In this document: positions 50,778-60,721 of the stretch, piece after piece
How the letters are laid out: each line of letters begins with the position of its first letter
How positions within the stretch are numbered: position 1 is the stretch's first letter
DNA from: Rebecca billardiae RCC1528
Taxonomy: Eukaryota > Haptophyta
Assembly: GCA_965240325.2 (NCBI GenBank)
Contig: OZ251226.1
Location: 1,922,001 to 1,986,000, forward strand
Direction: 5' to 3'
Length of the DNA: 64,000 nucleotides
Notes under the pieces: model-generated
What the model saw: only the letters and a program-made list of their open reading frames with translations
The model's database searches: none
What the model was told of the DNA's origin: nothing
Translations under genes and position numbers: made by a program

Positions 50778-52313
50778 ATGGCCGCGATGGCAGCCGCTCG
50801 AGTGGGCGTTGCGTTGCTGCTCGTGCTCGCGCAGCGCAGCCAGGTGCACGGCGCGCCCTTCCTGTCCTCAGCGCGAGACGGGCGAGCTAGCCCAGAGTCA
50901 CTGGCCTCGAGCGTCGACCAGCTGGCCGCCGTATCCAGACTGCTCGATGTGCGGCGCGCGGTGCAATCACAGCTCGCGCGGCACGACGCACACATCTCCG
51001 GAGGCGGCAAGAAGAGTTTCAGTGCGAGCGACTACGCCATGTTTTCGCAACGGTACGAGTCGGTCTGGGCGGTGCGCATCCACGGCGATTCCGTGGATTA
51101 CATCTCCAAGCGCACCGTCTCGAGCTGGAGCGGGATGAAGATGAAGGACGCGGTGCGCGCCGCCTTCTACGGCCAGCTGCACATGTTTATCAACCTGATC
51201 CGCACGACGCTCCGCTCGCATCCGGAGGCACGGCCGGCGCAGCCCATCGTCATCCTCGTCAACACGCACGACAAGCCGGTGATCTACGCGCGCGCCGCGC
51301 GCCTCGGCCCGCTGCCCGCGCCGTTCGAGTCGGGCGCGCCCCAGCTCGACTCCGCCTCCGGCCTGCAGCTCGAGCACCCGGCGTGGATGGTGTCGGACTC
51401 CAAGCTGCTGCTGGACCTGCACAGCTACATCGAGCGCGGCGAGCTCGACTTCGCGTGGGTGGGCTCCGGCCGCCCGCCGCCCGTCCTCTCGCCCTCCGTC
51501 GTGCCGCGCGTGCACCTGGACGTGCTCTGGCCGAACCGGCACAAGATGATCTGCGACGAGAACGCCTTCGACCCGCGGCTGGCGGCGGTGCGGTGGGAGG
51601 ACAAGGCGGACGTGGTCAGCTTCAAGGGCTTCGGCGACGCGTGCCCCCGGGACCGGCCGCGCAACGTGCGCCAGCGCATCATGTGCCACGTGGGCGCGCG
51701 CGCCGCCAACATGAGCCGCACGCTCGGCGTGCGCTTCGACCTGGGCGGCGTGCGCGAGCCCCCCTACAAGTCGGCGCTGAACAAGTACCTGCTGCTCGTG
51801 GACGGCGTGGTCGGCTCGTTCAGGTCGACGTGGTACCTGCGCACCGGCTCGGTCATCCTCGCCTCGGGCCTCTTCCTCGACGTGCGCACGCAGCTGCTCA
51901 GGCCGTGGGTGCACTACGTGCCCTTCGACCCGATGCGGCCGGACGGGCTCGAGCGCGCGCTCGGCTTCCTCGTGCGCAACCCGGCGTACGCGCGCTGGGT
52001 GGGCGAGAACGCGCGCATCGCGGGCGACCTGCTCACCGGGCGCGACAACGGGCATACCTTCGACAAGGCGTACGCCGCAGAGCTGCTGCGGCAGTACGCG
52101 CAGCGCTACCCGCTCGCCAGAAGCGCGCGAGACAACCTGCTGGACTTCACCAACTCGACGCGCTGCGACAGCTTCACAGCAGGCTGGCCGGCGGTGAACT
52201 GGATGCGCATCGCCGGCTGCCTCGACGCTCGCTACGCATGCCACGGCGAGCTCCTAGACAGCGCCTCCCTCAAGGATCCCGTCACCGTGGCATCTGGGCG
52301 CCTGCCGTTGTAG
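50778..52313 (+). CDS. GT90/CAP10-domain O-glycosyltransferase
   Basis: The predicted protein is 511 aa. ATG 50778 gives a signal peptide (ARVGVALLLVLAQRSQVHG). The CAP10 domain occupies about residues 200-450: ALNKYLLLVDGVVGSFRSTW, SVILASGLFLDVRTQLLRPW and HYVPFD are the nucleotide-sugar-binding core of GT90 enzymes such as POGLUT/Rumi and fungal CAP10. Members transfer xylose or glucose in the ER or Golgi. The acceptor is unknown; a cell-surface or scale polysaccharide is possible. Cys pairs in the C-terminus suit a lumenal location. It is intronless. Confidence 0.88.
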   Translation: MAAMAAARVGVALLLVLAQRSQVHGAPFLSSARDGRASPESLASSVDQLAAVSRLLDVRRAVQSQLARHDAHISGGGKKSFSASDYAMFSQRYESVWAVRIHGDSVDYISKRTVSSWSGMKMKDAVRAAFYGQLHMFINLIRTTLRSHPEARPAQPIVILVNTHDKPVIYARAARLGPLPAPFESGAPQLDSASGLQLEHPAWMVSDSKLLLDLHSYIERGELDFAWVGSGRPPPVLSPSVVPRVHLDVLWPNRHKMICDENAFDPRLAAVRWEDKADVVSFKGFGDACPRDRPRNVRQRIMCHVGARAANMSRTLGVRFDLGGVREPPYKSALNKYLLLVDGVVGSFRSTWYLRTGSVILASGLFLDVRTQLLRPWVHYVPFDPMRPDGLERALGFLVRNPAYARWVGENARIAGDLLTGRDNGHTFDKAYAAELLRQYAQRYPLARSARDNLLDFTNSTRCDSFTAGWPAVNWMRIAGCLDARYACHGELLDSASLKDPVTVASGRLPL

Positions 52314-52495
52314 AAGTGTGCGCTGCAAGGGTGCCGCGGCCCGCGTGCTGAATGCATAATGGCGGGTGCTGTGTGTGTGCTGATCTGATGGAAATTCCGC
52401 AATATTCAAATTCGTCAATAAATTCGGACGTCGTACCACGAAGAAGGTGCGCGCAGCAGCCGGTGCACCTGCCGCAAGTGACCTCGTCGTGCAGC

Positions 52496-53572
52496 ATGGC
52501 CGCCGGCCAACTCATGGGCGGCCAAATCTTGCTCGTTGCCCTCACTAGCGTGGGCCGTGCTCGGCGGGCATTGATGGGCGAGCTGGACGTGGTGGCGGCA
52601 AATGTCTCGTTCGCCACGCCCAAGCCCGAGTGCCCCACCGACATGAACCTTGTGTGCTCTCCTGAGCTGCCAGAGAACGAGGCAAAGGCGGCACGCGATG
52701 CCGAGGCTGTGCGTGTCCGCGAGTTCGGCAGCCGCGACGGCGACGTGAACGTCGCGCCTGGCGGCGGTGACGCAGGAGGCTGGCCCACCAACCTTTCCAC
52801 TCTTGCCGTGGCGTCGGCCTCGCAGTTCGGCCGCGGCGTGGCTCTGTCTACGGAGATGTGTCGTTCGTTCCTGCATGACCCCTCGCACATGTTCAGCTTC
52901 ATGTGGTCCAGTCGGGGCCCGACGTTGAGCGAGACGAGCGCGCCAGGGTGCGCGCCCGTGCGCCATCGCGTGAAACGGTGGTTGGACGCCACGCTGGAGG
53001 GCGCGGTGTGCGCCCGCAACTGGTATGAGGGCTCGCTCGGCTGCAGTGACGCGGCCAGCCGCGTGCCCTTCCCGGGCGGGCGCCTGTCCACGGTGCAGGG
53101 GCTCCTGGGCCCGGCGGGTCGGACTCGGGAGCTGTGCAATGCGCGACTCGGAGTGCGCGACGAGGCATGCTTTGCGTCACGGCAGGCAGCGTGCCAGCGT
53201 GCAGGCTACACCCTACTCTCACTCCGCGGCACTCTGCCGCCGTGGTCGCAGTGCCGAGCGCTCGAGTGGCTGCTCTGCGCACTCACCGACCGACTGCCAG
53301 GCCAGCGCACGGGCGCGGGCGTCGCCTTCGCCATGCCGCCAAGCGAGCTGGACACGGGGTACTTGGTCATGGCGGCGCGGCGACGCACCCCGGCCTATAG
53401 GTCCACCCTTACGTACTACCTTCAGGCGTGCATCACCAGCGTGGTCTGCAGCAACGGTGACGACATCTGGCATCTGCCGCGTGCTGAGGCCGGACGGGCG
53501 TGGCACTGCGAGATCAATCGCACGGCCGTCGAACAGCTTCCGATTTACGTCCGCGCGGCGGCGGCAACCTAG
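52496..53572 (+). CDS. Cys-rich secretory-type protein of unknown function
   Basis: The predicted protein is 358 aa if started at 52496, where MAAGQLMGGQILLVALTSVG gives a signal peptide or anchor; the frame is open from an ATG at 52352. About fifteen Cys residues spread over the mature part (CSPELPENE, CARNWYEGSLGC, CNARLGVRDEACFASRQAAC) suggest a disulfide-bonded extracellular or lumenal protein, with possible N-glycosylation sites at NLS and NRT. It lies in the same orientation 182 bp after GT90. No family recognised. Confidence 0.6.
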   Translation: MAAGQLMGGQILLVALTSVGRARRALMGELDVVAANVSFATPKPECPTDMNLVCSPELPENEAKAARDAEAVRVREFGSRDGDVNVAPGGGDAGGWPTNLSTLAVASASQFGRGVALSTEMCRSFLHDPSHMFSFMWSSRGPTLSETSAPGCAPVRHRVKRWLDATLEGAVCARNWYEGSLGCSDAASRVPFPGGRLSTVQGLLGPAGRTRELCNARLGVRDEACFASRQAACQRAGYTLLSLRGTLPPWSQCRALEWLLCALTDRLPGQRTGAGVAFAMPPSELDTGYLVMAARRRTPAYRSTLTYYLQACITSVVCSNGDDIWHLPRAEAGRAWHCEINRTAVEQLPIYVRAAAAT

Positions 53573-53910
53573 CTAGCCCGCGATTGCGGCGCCTGGCAAT
53601 GAGCCCGCAGGCCGCTGGCCGAGTGCCACGCCACGCCGCGCTGGTCAGTGCCAGTGGTCACCGGCTGAGTCGGCGCTGGTCGGTGGTCCGCGTGCCCGCC
53701 GGTGCCGCCGGTCCGGCGGTCCGCCGCCGCTCGGCCTCATGATCTAGAATCAGGTCTGAGAATCGGAATATATCGTCAATCAGATCCCGCGCTATGTAGT
53801 GCCATGAGTCCCAATGACGATTATGACCGCGCGCACGGCCTGAATCTGTCGCCAGTGTCGGATACTTCCCTGAAGAGTGAAGGCTGAATTTGTGGAATGA
53901 ATCCGTATCA
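53573..53910. other. Spacer between convergent genes
   Basis: Nothing seen. Confidence 0.4.
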
Positions 53911-54465
53911 TCAAGCATTTGAAGATGTCTGGCCACTCTCTGCTTGCGCGCCCAGCAGCTTGCGCCGGTGGCGAAAAAGTGCCGTGATCACGAACGCTGC
54001 ACTGGGCAGCTGCACTGCCAAGTGGATGGCCGACACGACAGCTACTGGCGTGTAGCCCCCAAACACTACAACGATGAGGATGATCGAGACCAGCGTGATC
54101 ACGAATGTATGCAGCACCAGGAACACTGGCGTGAGGCGGAGCGTACCAGCATCGTCCTTCCCGATCGCGCGTATGGAGCGAGCGGTCTGAACGATCGAGA
54201 GCAAGCACCCCGGTCCAGCCAGAATGAAGCCAAGAAAGTGAAGAGCAGCTGGCGGAGGGCCCATGCGCTCAGTCGAGAAGGAACCATCTGGGCGCAGAAA
54301 CGCGACGATCATGCCGTATACGAAGCCCACGGCACACAGCGCGATGAATAGCTTGAGCGTTGTGACCAACTCGAGCTGCATGATGTCAAACACGGCGACC
54401 AGAGCGAGCCTCTGTCGGTCGTCGATCGCGACGACGCACGGCTTGGTGTGCTGATGGCCGACCAA
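53911..54465 (-). CDS. Four-TM membrane protein of unknown function
   Basis: The predicted protein is 184 aa. Four hydrophobic helices are visible at about residues 33-60, 75-92, 113-135 and 138-163, each bounded by charged residues, with a basic FRHRRKLLG motif right after the last helix. The start may be ATG 54465 or the internal ATG of MQLELVTTLKLFIALCA (54381), which would put helix 1 at the N-terminus. Not recognised. The pattern of hydrophobic segments is unlike the Arg/Ala-rich shadows elsewhere, supporting a real gene. Confidence 0.62.
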   Translation of the reverse strand: MVGHQHTKPCVVAIDDRQRLALVAVFDIMQLELVTTLKLFIALCAVGFVYGMIVAFLRPDGSFSTERMGPPPAALHFLGFILAGPGCLLSIVQTARSIRAIGKDDAGTLRLTPVFLVLHTFVITLVSIILIVVVFGGYTPVAVVSAIHLAVQLPSAAFVITALFRHRRKLLGAQAESGQTSSNA

Positions 54466-54993
54466 AAAGCGCTAGCTTTTTGAGCACAACCCCCTCTGAG
54501 CGCGAGGTTAGATGCCGAGACGAACTGGAGAACTGAAACGGAACTGACGACGCGCGCGCACCCGCCGAACGAAACCTCATACTACTAGTAGTACCGTAGT
54601 AATAGTAGTATGGGGGTAAGCTAGAGTCTGCTACGGCCTACGGCTGACGATCGACGATTTCTGATCCGGACCGGATTGAGTTCGTATCAGTCATCTAGCT
54701 GATACGTACTCCGCCGTACTGCATACCGAAGAGTGCCGTCCGTAACGCAGCTCATGCGTGATCTGCCCGTCACGTTGACCGCAAATGTTGCCAACAGGTG
54801 GCAACATCACGGGCCGACTGAATGCGGTATCTCGCCTGTCTGATGAGCTGTGTGCGTCTCTTATTCTTAGTAAACTGTATGTGTCGGCACCACGCTGACA
54901 CGGTGACGGTCCGACGCCGGCACGGCGTCCACCCGCGGCCGCGGTCACGCAGCGCTCGTGTAGCCATGCTGCCCCGAACTCAAGCTGTTGTCG
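54466..54993. other. Spacer with repeat E copy and small hairpin
   Basis: Contains TAGTAGTA-type runs at about 54583-54612, a GTTGCCA..TGGCAAC hairpin at about 54788-54804 and repeat E (54829-54878). No gene. Confidence 0.55.
54829..54878 (-). repeat. Short dispersed repeat E, copy 3
   Basis: On the minus strand the ACAGTTTACTAAGAATAAGA core continues to CAGGCGAGAT as in the copies at 34000 and 38562, with a small change in the CTCA-CAG part. Confidence 0.85.
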
Positions 54994-56919
54994 TCATGCA
55001 CTGAGCCCAGCGATAGAGTCAGCCTTGTCGACGCCGTAGTACGAGATGCGAGGGTCGCGCCCGCCACCACCGGGTGCGGCGTCGTGCGGGCCGCTTGACT
55101 CGTCAGCGAGCGTCAACTTGAGCTCGGAGAGCGTGTCGGCGGGCGGGTCGTCCTCGGCGGGTGCGGCGGACGCCGAGCGCGCGAGCTCGGCTTTCGACGG
55201 CTGACGCACGGCGGAGTGCTGGCGGGCGTGCGGCGACTGCTCGACTTGGACGGTCACGGCGGAGTTCTTGCGCGAGCGCGCGTCGTTGAGCGCCACGCGC
55301 ACGCGCGATTCGAGCACGGCGCACTCGCCGGCCGCCGCGGCCTCGAGGCAGCTGCGCAGGTGGTCGCGATGCTTCACGAGCGTGCACTCCGCCTTGTCCA
55401 CCGCGAGCTGCTCGACCGCGTCACCGCCGCCGGGCAGCTCGCACACTTCGATGTCGGCTGCGCTGAAGTCCAGCTCCAGCGCGGTCAGCATCTCCACCAG
55501 CGTCCACAGCCGGCCGGTGAACGACGGGCCGAGGAGGACGAGTACGCTCCGGCAGCCTCCGATGCGCTCGGGCAGGTGTGCGAGCGCCTCGCCGATGGGC
55601 TGGCCCTGCTCGACGCACACCTGGTCCAGCCTGCACGCGCGGCGCGCGCGCGGCGCGCGCGGCGCGCGGGGCGGCACGGCGGGGTGCTCAGCGCGTGCGC
55701 ACGCCGGCGAGGCCCGGGGCTCGCGCCTCGAGCCGGCGCGCCCACGCGCGCCGCGCGCCCGGCCGCGCGTGCGCGCGCGCGCAGCAACACACCACACGAC
55801 GGGCTCGCGGCCCGTCTTGGCGCGGAACGAGGTGCGCCACGCCTGCAGGGCGCGCCACTTGGAGTCCAAGTCGTCGTGGCTGCTGTGCGAGACGTAGGCG
55901 TCCACCTCGCCGAACCGGACGTCCTTCAGAATCGACGCCGAATTCTTCCGCCCCGCCGGGCTGTTCCTCCGCCCTGAGCCGCCCTTGGGCTCCAGCGGCG
56001 GCCCGCCCACCACGCCGCCGAGCTGCGTGCTCGCACGCCTCGGGTCGAGGTGGCGCTTCTGCAGGCTGGCGAGCGAGACGCCGCGCAGCGCGAAGGGCTC
56101 GGGCTCGTCCGCGGGGGGCGGCTTGGGGGCGAGCGCGACGAGCGTGATCGCCCTGAGCGAGACGCGCGCGCGCCTCGCCAGCCGGTGCGCCACCAGCCAG
56201 GAGTTGGGCTCTGTGGGGACGAGCAGGGCGAACGCGAGCTCGGCGGCGCCGCGCACGAGATGGATCGCGCCCAGCGGCATCGGCTCGAGGGGCTCGGCGT
56301 CGAAGACGAGCATGAGGACGGCGGCGGCCAGCCTGGTCAGCCCGATCCCGGCACACACGCCGCGCACGGCGCGCAGCGTCGCGCGCCGCGTGCCGCTCGG
56401 CCGGCCGCGGCAGCCTGCGAGCACAAAGGTGAGGGCGACGGCGACGAGCGCGATGATGGCCGCCGCGGCGCTGCGGATGGTGTCGAGCATGGGGAGGGTG
56501 AGCGGCGCGCCGCTGCCTGCCGTGAGCCATGCGTCCATGTCCACGGCCCCGCCCGTCGCGAGCATCAAGTCCAGGGCTGCCAAAGCCAGGACGAAGATGC
56601 TGACGGCAGCGGCCATGCCGTACGGGAGCACGCGGTCGCACGGCATGACCGCGCTCGCCATGAGCCACAGCGCCGAGAAGCCGAGGACGAAGTTCGCGTA
56701 GAGGGCGAGGTGCATCCAGATCACGGCCAATCCGGCGCCGTCGCTCGCGGAGAACTCGCGGGCGAAGCGCGGCGAGATGAGCAGGACGGCGATGGCCGGC
56801 GCAATCATCATGCCACCCAGGACGAGAAGCGGCGCCTGCACCAAGCGCCGCACGCGCTTCCTCGTGTTGTGTGCGGCTTTGAGCCGCGCATGTATCTCGG
56901 CCTCTGCGGTGTACACCAT
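54994..56919 (-). CDS. Multi-TM protein with cytoplasmic TIR-like domain, two exons
   Basis: Exons 56919-55793 and 55630-54994 give 587 aa; the intron is 162 nt (GTGTGT..GTGCAG). Retention keeps an open frame but inserts about 54 Arg-rich residues in the middle of the domain, whereas splicing yields GREPVVWLDQVCVEQG, a clean family match. Residues 1-230 contain about six hydrophobic helices. A basic linker follows, then a TIR-like domain from VDAYVSHSSHDDLDSKWRAL (about 335) through CRSVLVLLGPSFTGRLWTLV. The domain type, with W-x-D-K/Q-x-C-x-x-Q and RLW motifs, is frequent in protists; whether it has NADase or scaffold activity is unknown. Its start faces IR3 and the TIR-like LRR gene. Confidence 0.75.
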   Translation of the reverse strand: MVYTAEAEIHARLKAAHNTRKRVRRLVQAPLLVLGGMMIAPAIAVLLISPRFAREFSASDGAGLAVIWMHLALYANFVLGFSALWLMASAVMPCDRVLPYGMAAAVSIFVLALAALDLMLATGGAVDMDAWLTAGSGAPLTLPMLDTIRSAAAAIIALVAVALTFVLAGCRGRPSGTRRATLRAVRGVCAGIGLTRLAAAVLMLVFDAEPLEPMPLGAIHLVRGAAELAFALLVPTEPNSWLVAHRLARRARVSLRAITLVALAPKPPPADEPEPFALRGVSLASLQKRHLDPRRASTQLGGVVGGPPLEPKGGSGRRNSPAGRKNSASILKDVRFGEVDAYVSHSSHDDLDSKWRALQAWRTSFRAKTGREPVVWCVAARARTRGRARGARGRAGSRREPRASPACARAEHPAVPPRAPRAPRARRACRLDQVCVEQGQPIGEALAHLPERIGGCRSVLVLLGPSFTGRLWTLVEMLTALELDFSAADIEVCELPGGGDAVEQLAVDKAECTLVKHRDHLRSCLEAAAAGECAVLESRVRVALNDARSRKNSAVTVQVEQSPHARQHSAVRQPSKAELARSASAAPAEDDPPADTLSELKLTLADESSGPHDAAPGGGGRDPRISYYGVDKADSIAGLSA

Positions 56920-57329
56920 GACGACGACGCCGCGCGCCCGTCAGATGGCGGCGACGCCCACGAACGCGTTCACAACGCTCGTCGACCGGCGACGTTGATG
57001 ACTCTTGGCGGACCAATTACTACTACTAGTAAAACCGAGTCAGGGAACTCGTCAAGCGTCGCAGGGGTGCCGGGCGTGAGGATTCTCCGACGCATCGGAG
57101 AATCCTCATTTACGGGCTACGGCGAAACGAGCGAAAAAGCGCCCGAAAATGCCCAAACTCTATAGAAGATTGGTATAGGAGTCGTAACCGCTCACAGGTG
57201 GCGTGTACTCCCTTCATTGTTCATTGACGATTGCTACTGAGTCAACGTTGGTAAGGTATGTCTCAACAATGATCATGTCTCACGGTTTGGTTTAGCCCTA
57301 AACCAGGGACTCCCGGGGCGATCCAAGCC

Positions 57330-58397
57330 GAGGCCACTCGAGCGACTTCGTGTCTGGCGAGGCAGATCGCGCCAGTGCGTGGCGAGGCAGACGCTCGCCT
57401 GCCTCGCCGCTTGGCGAGGCAGCTAAGCTAGTAAAGCCAAGGGGGTAAAGCCGCGGCCGAACTTTACGAAAGCCATATGTCTGCCGGTGCGCCGCCCGTC
57501 TTTTGCGCACGGTGACAAGGGCGCGCGAGGGCGCTTCCTCACGATCCCGAAGAGCGCTGCGCGCGGCGTCGCGTTGGCGGCGGCAGCGGCGCTGGGGTGT
57601 ATCTTGCCCATTCTGCGTGGCGGCGCGCTCTCATGACGCCTCGGCCGCCGCCACGCCATGCGCGACCGGGCGTGTCGCCTTCTTGACGGGCAGTGCACAC
57701 GCCCTTGCAAGCGCACAGCCGTGAAGAGCCGAGAGCGTCCGTCGCGAGCACGCCGCCCACGCGGGATGCGTTATGTCGTCACCGAAGCCACCTTGCGCAT
57801 GCGCTTCGCCGAGTTCGCCATGCGTTCAGAGCAGTCAAGATCACTGAACGAGAGGATGTCATCGGCTGAAATGCAGGTTAGCAGTGCTCATCATAGCTGC
57901 TACCCATGGTCATCCTGGCTCGCACATGCCAGAGCGCGAGCACCCAGTGTCATACGAATAGCCCTGGCAACGCATCCCGCGTGGGCGGCGTGCTCGCGAC
58001 GGACGCTCTCGGCTCTTCACGGCTGTGCGCTTGCAAGGGCGTGTGCACTGCCCGTCAAGAAGGCGACACGCCCGGTCGCGCATGGCGTGGCGGCGGCCGA
58101 GGCGTCATGAGAGCGCGCCGCCACGCAGAATGGGCAAGATACACCCCAGCGCCGCTGCCGCCGCCAACGCGACGCCGCGCGCAGCGCTCTTCGGGATCGT
58201 GAGGAAGCGCCCTCGCGCGCCCTTGTCACCGTGCGCAAAAGACGGGCGGCGCACCGGCAGACATTTGGCTTTCGTAAAGTTCGGCCGCGGCTTTACTAGC
58301 TTAGCTGCCTCGCCAAGCGGCGAGGCAGGCGAGCGTCTGCCTCGCCACGCACTGGCGCGATCTGCCTCGCCAGACACGAAGTCGCTCGAGTGGCCTC
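57330..58397. repeat. Long inverted repeat IR3 (443/429-bp arms, 196-bp spacer)
   Basis: The left arm is 57330-57772 and the right arm 57969-58397; they are near-identical in inverted orientation. The length difference is one 14-bp tandem duplication in the left arm (CCAAGGGGGTAAAG near 57436) plus point changes. It lies between two outward-facing TIR-like genes and 525 bp upstream of the start codon at 58923. Arm ends include the GGCGAGGCAG motif, repeated several times (57355-57423). Confidence 0.94.
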
Positions 58398-58922
58398 AAG
58401 CCGTTTCCCGTGAGCGGCCGAGCAAGCGCATGGCTGCCGTTGTGGGGCGCCGTGGGCGACAACATCTTGTCCAGCACGGCGCCGAGAGCCCACATGCATC
58501 GGTGGAGAGGGGCTACTGTAGTCACGTCGCGTACCATCCCATCACACCATACTGGTGGGCTTGAGCCGACATCTTGCGCGCGCATGAGGCCGTATGTTCG
58601 TGCGGGCTGGTTGGCACAATCATGGGCGTTGCCGTTCGGCTTCAAACGTGCAGGCGGGGTGAGGTGTAGCACCGCGAGGCGAGGGGGACTGTGTTGGGGG
58701 ACATGTCGGTAAGGCCCTAGCGCGCACTCCACCCGCTCTGCTTTGTCATTACGTGTACTACGTAGTCCCAAACTACCCGCTCTGGGCGCCGCGCGAGGCC
58801 GCGCGCCCTTCGGGAGCCGCGCCGGGGCGGGTGCGCCTCTCCCGGCCGAAAAAATCGTTTCACGGACTCACCAGCACGGCCGCTCGCGAGCGGCGGCGCA
58901 TGCAAAGGCCGATCAGTGGGCC

Positions 58923-60721
58923 ATGGGCGACTTCCGCGGCCTCTTCGGCGACGACGCTCCGCATGAGGGGTGCAGCATCACGCAGCCGGAGGAGCGCGGC
59001 GTCACGCTGCAACAGCTCCGCCGGCTGGCCGCGACCGCCGCGGACGCGAGCAAGACCCTGCACGACGTGCTTAATGACGTTATCAAGCCTGCGACGCAGC
59101 AGCGCAAGTGCTCGCTCGTCGAGCTGGTCGCCACGAGCGCGCAGCGCCCCCAGTGGTTCGTCGTACACTTCTACGGGACTCCGATGGCGGATCTTCTCGC
59201 TGCACTGTCGCAGCATGCCACGGATCACAGCCTGGGCGAGGACACGCCGTACTGGCTGTGTGCCTGCGCGCTGAGCCCGCACGGTGGTGGGCAGCCGCTC
59301 AGCGGCGCGACGGACACGCTGCCATTCGTGCAGGCGCTCAAGGCGGTGCAGGGCGTGGTGAGCGTGATCGACCGCGAGGGCGAGGCGCTCCAGCGCGCAT
59401 GGACCGGCTTCGAGCTGTACCTCGCCTTCACCACGCGCGGGCGGAGTCTCCTCCACGACATCTACGCCGTCGCGGGCGACCAGGACAAGCCGGTCGGGCT
59501 GGTTGACGGCTATGCGGCGATCGACAACGGGCTGGCCGAGCTCAAGGCGGTGCGCGAGAAGCACTTCCCGGAGGAGCTCGCGCTGCGCGCGACGCGATAC
59601 GCGCTCGGCGGGGCGCGCACCACGGTCTGGCCTGAGCGCGCGCGCATGCTCGAGCGGCTCGGTCCTTCAGTCGCTGAGCTGGACGCAACCGTGCGCGCGC
59701 GCTTTGGCTGCGTCGTGCTGCCGCGGCTGGCGCAGCGGGCAGCGGACGAGACGAGCTCGCCCGAGCTGCGGCTGCGCGAGGCGCTCGCCGCGCTGCGCGT
59801 CTCGCACATCCGCAAGGTCGTGCTCCACGAGGTGCCCGCGCCGCTGTACGCGTCCGCGCTCGGGGGCGCGCTGCCGCGCGTGCTCGAGGAGCTCGAGCTG
59901 CTCGGGGTGCACGCGAGCGTGCTGCCGGGCGTGGTCGAGTGCATCCGGAGCGCGCCGCTGCGGCAGGTGATGCTGCTGCGGTGCGGCATCGGGGACAAGG
60001 AGGCTGCCTCCCTCGCCGATGCGATCGCGAGCAGCACCGCGCTGGAGGCGCTCAACCTCGAGTGCGCGCACACGCGTCCGCGCACACCCGCGGAGCTGGC
60101 GCGCGCTGCTGCGCCCTCGCGCGCGCGCGCGCTGCCTGACTGCCGAGCCGAGCGCCCATGCCATCTGCCCGGCCGCGCGCGCGCGCAGCCAAAACGCGAT
60201 TTCGGACAAAGGCGTGGCTGATCTCGCGCGGGGGCTTGAGCGCAGCACCTCTCTCGTCTCGCTGACGCTGCGGTACGCGCGCGCGGGCGTTTCCCAGTGC
60301 GCTCGCGGGCAGCCCTGCCTGCGCGCCCAGCCTGCGGCTGGGCCGGCTTGGACGTGCGCCCGTGCTAAGGCCCCGACCCTTCCCCGCGCGGCGCGCAGCC
60401 TCAACCAAGTTCGCGACGCGGGCGCGCAGGCGCTGGCCGGTGCGCTTGCGCGCAACAGCGCGCTCGCGAAGCTGAATCTCAGGTGCGTGCGCATCCACAT
60501 CTGTGCCGCGCCTCGTACCGCTGCCGCTGAGGAGTGTCAGCGCTGCGCGATTACGTGTAGCGCACTCACCTACTTCGGGCGGCCGGGCCACCTTGCTCGG
60601 CGATGCGACTGCCTCCCGCCGCAGGTACAACAAAGTCGACAAGGTCGGCGTGAACGCCCTTCGCGAGGCGTGGGCGGCGTCCGGACGAGCCAACGAGACA
60701 CTCAAGCTCGACAGCGTGTGA
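58923..60721 (+). CDS. TIR-like domain plus leucine-rich-repeat protein, four exons
   Basis: Exons 58923-60061, 60189-60272, 60399-60482 and 60625-60721 give 467 aa. Introns are 127, 126 and 142 nt, all phase 2 and all at the same place in successive LRRs. Exons 2 and 3 are each 84 nt, exactly one 28-residue ribonuclease-inhibitor-type LRR (LNLDQNAISDKGVADLARGL; LRLNQVRDAGAQALAGAL; LRYNKVDKVGVNALREAW). The N-terminal half has QWFVVHFYGTPMADLLAAL, YWLCACALSPH, VVSVIDREGEALQRAWTGFE, a TIR-like pattern seen in large algal and dinoflagellate families. I chose ATG 58923 (gccATGg); the frame is open from 58743. It resembles a small receptor-type protein without a central NTPase. Confidence 0.8.
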
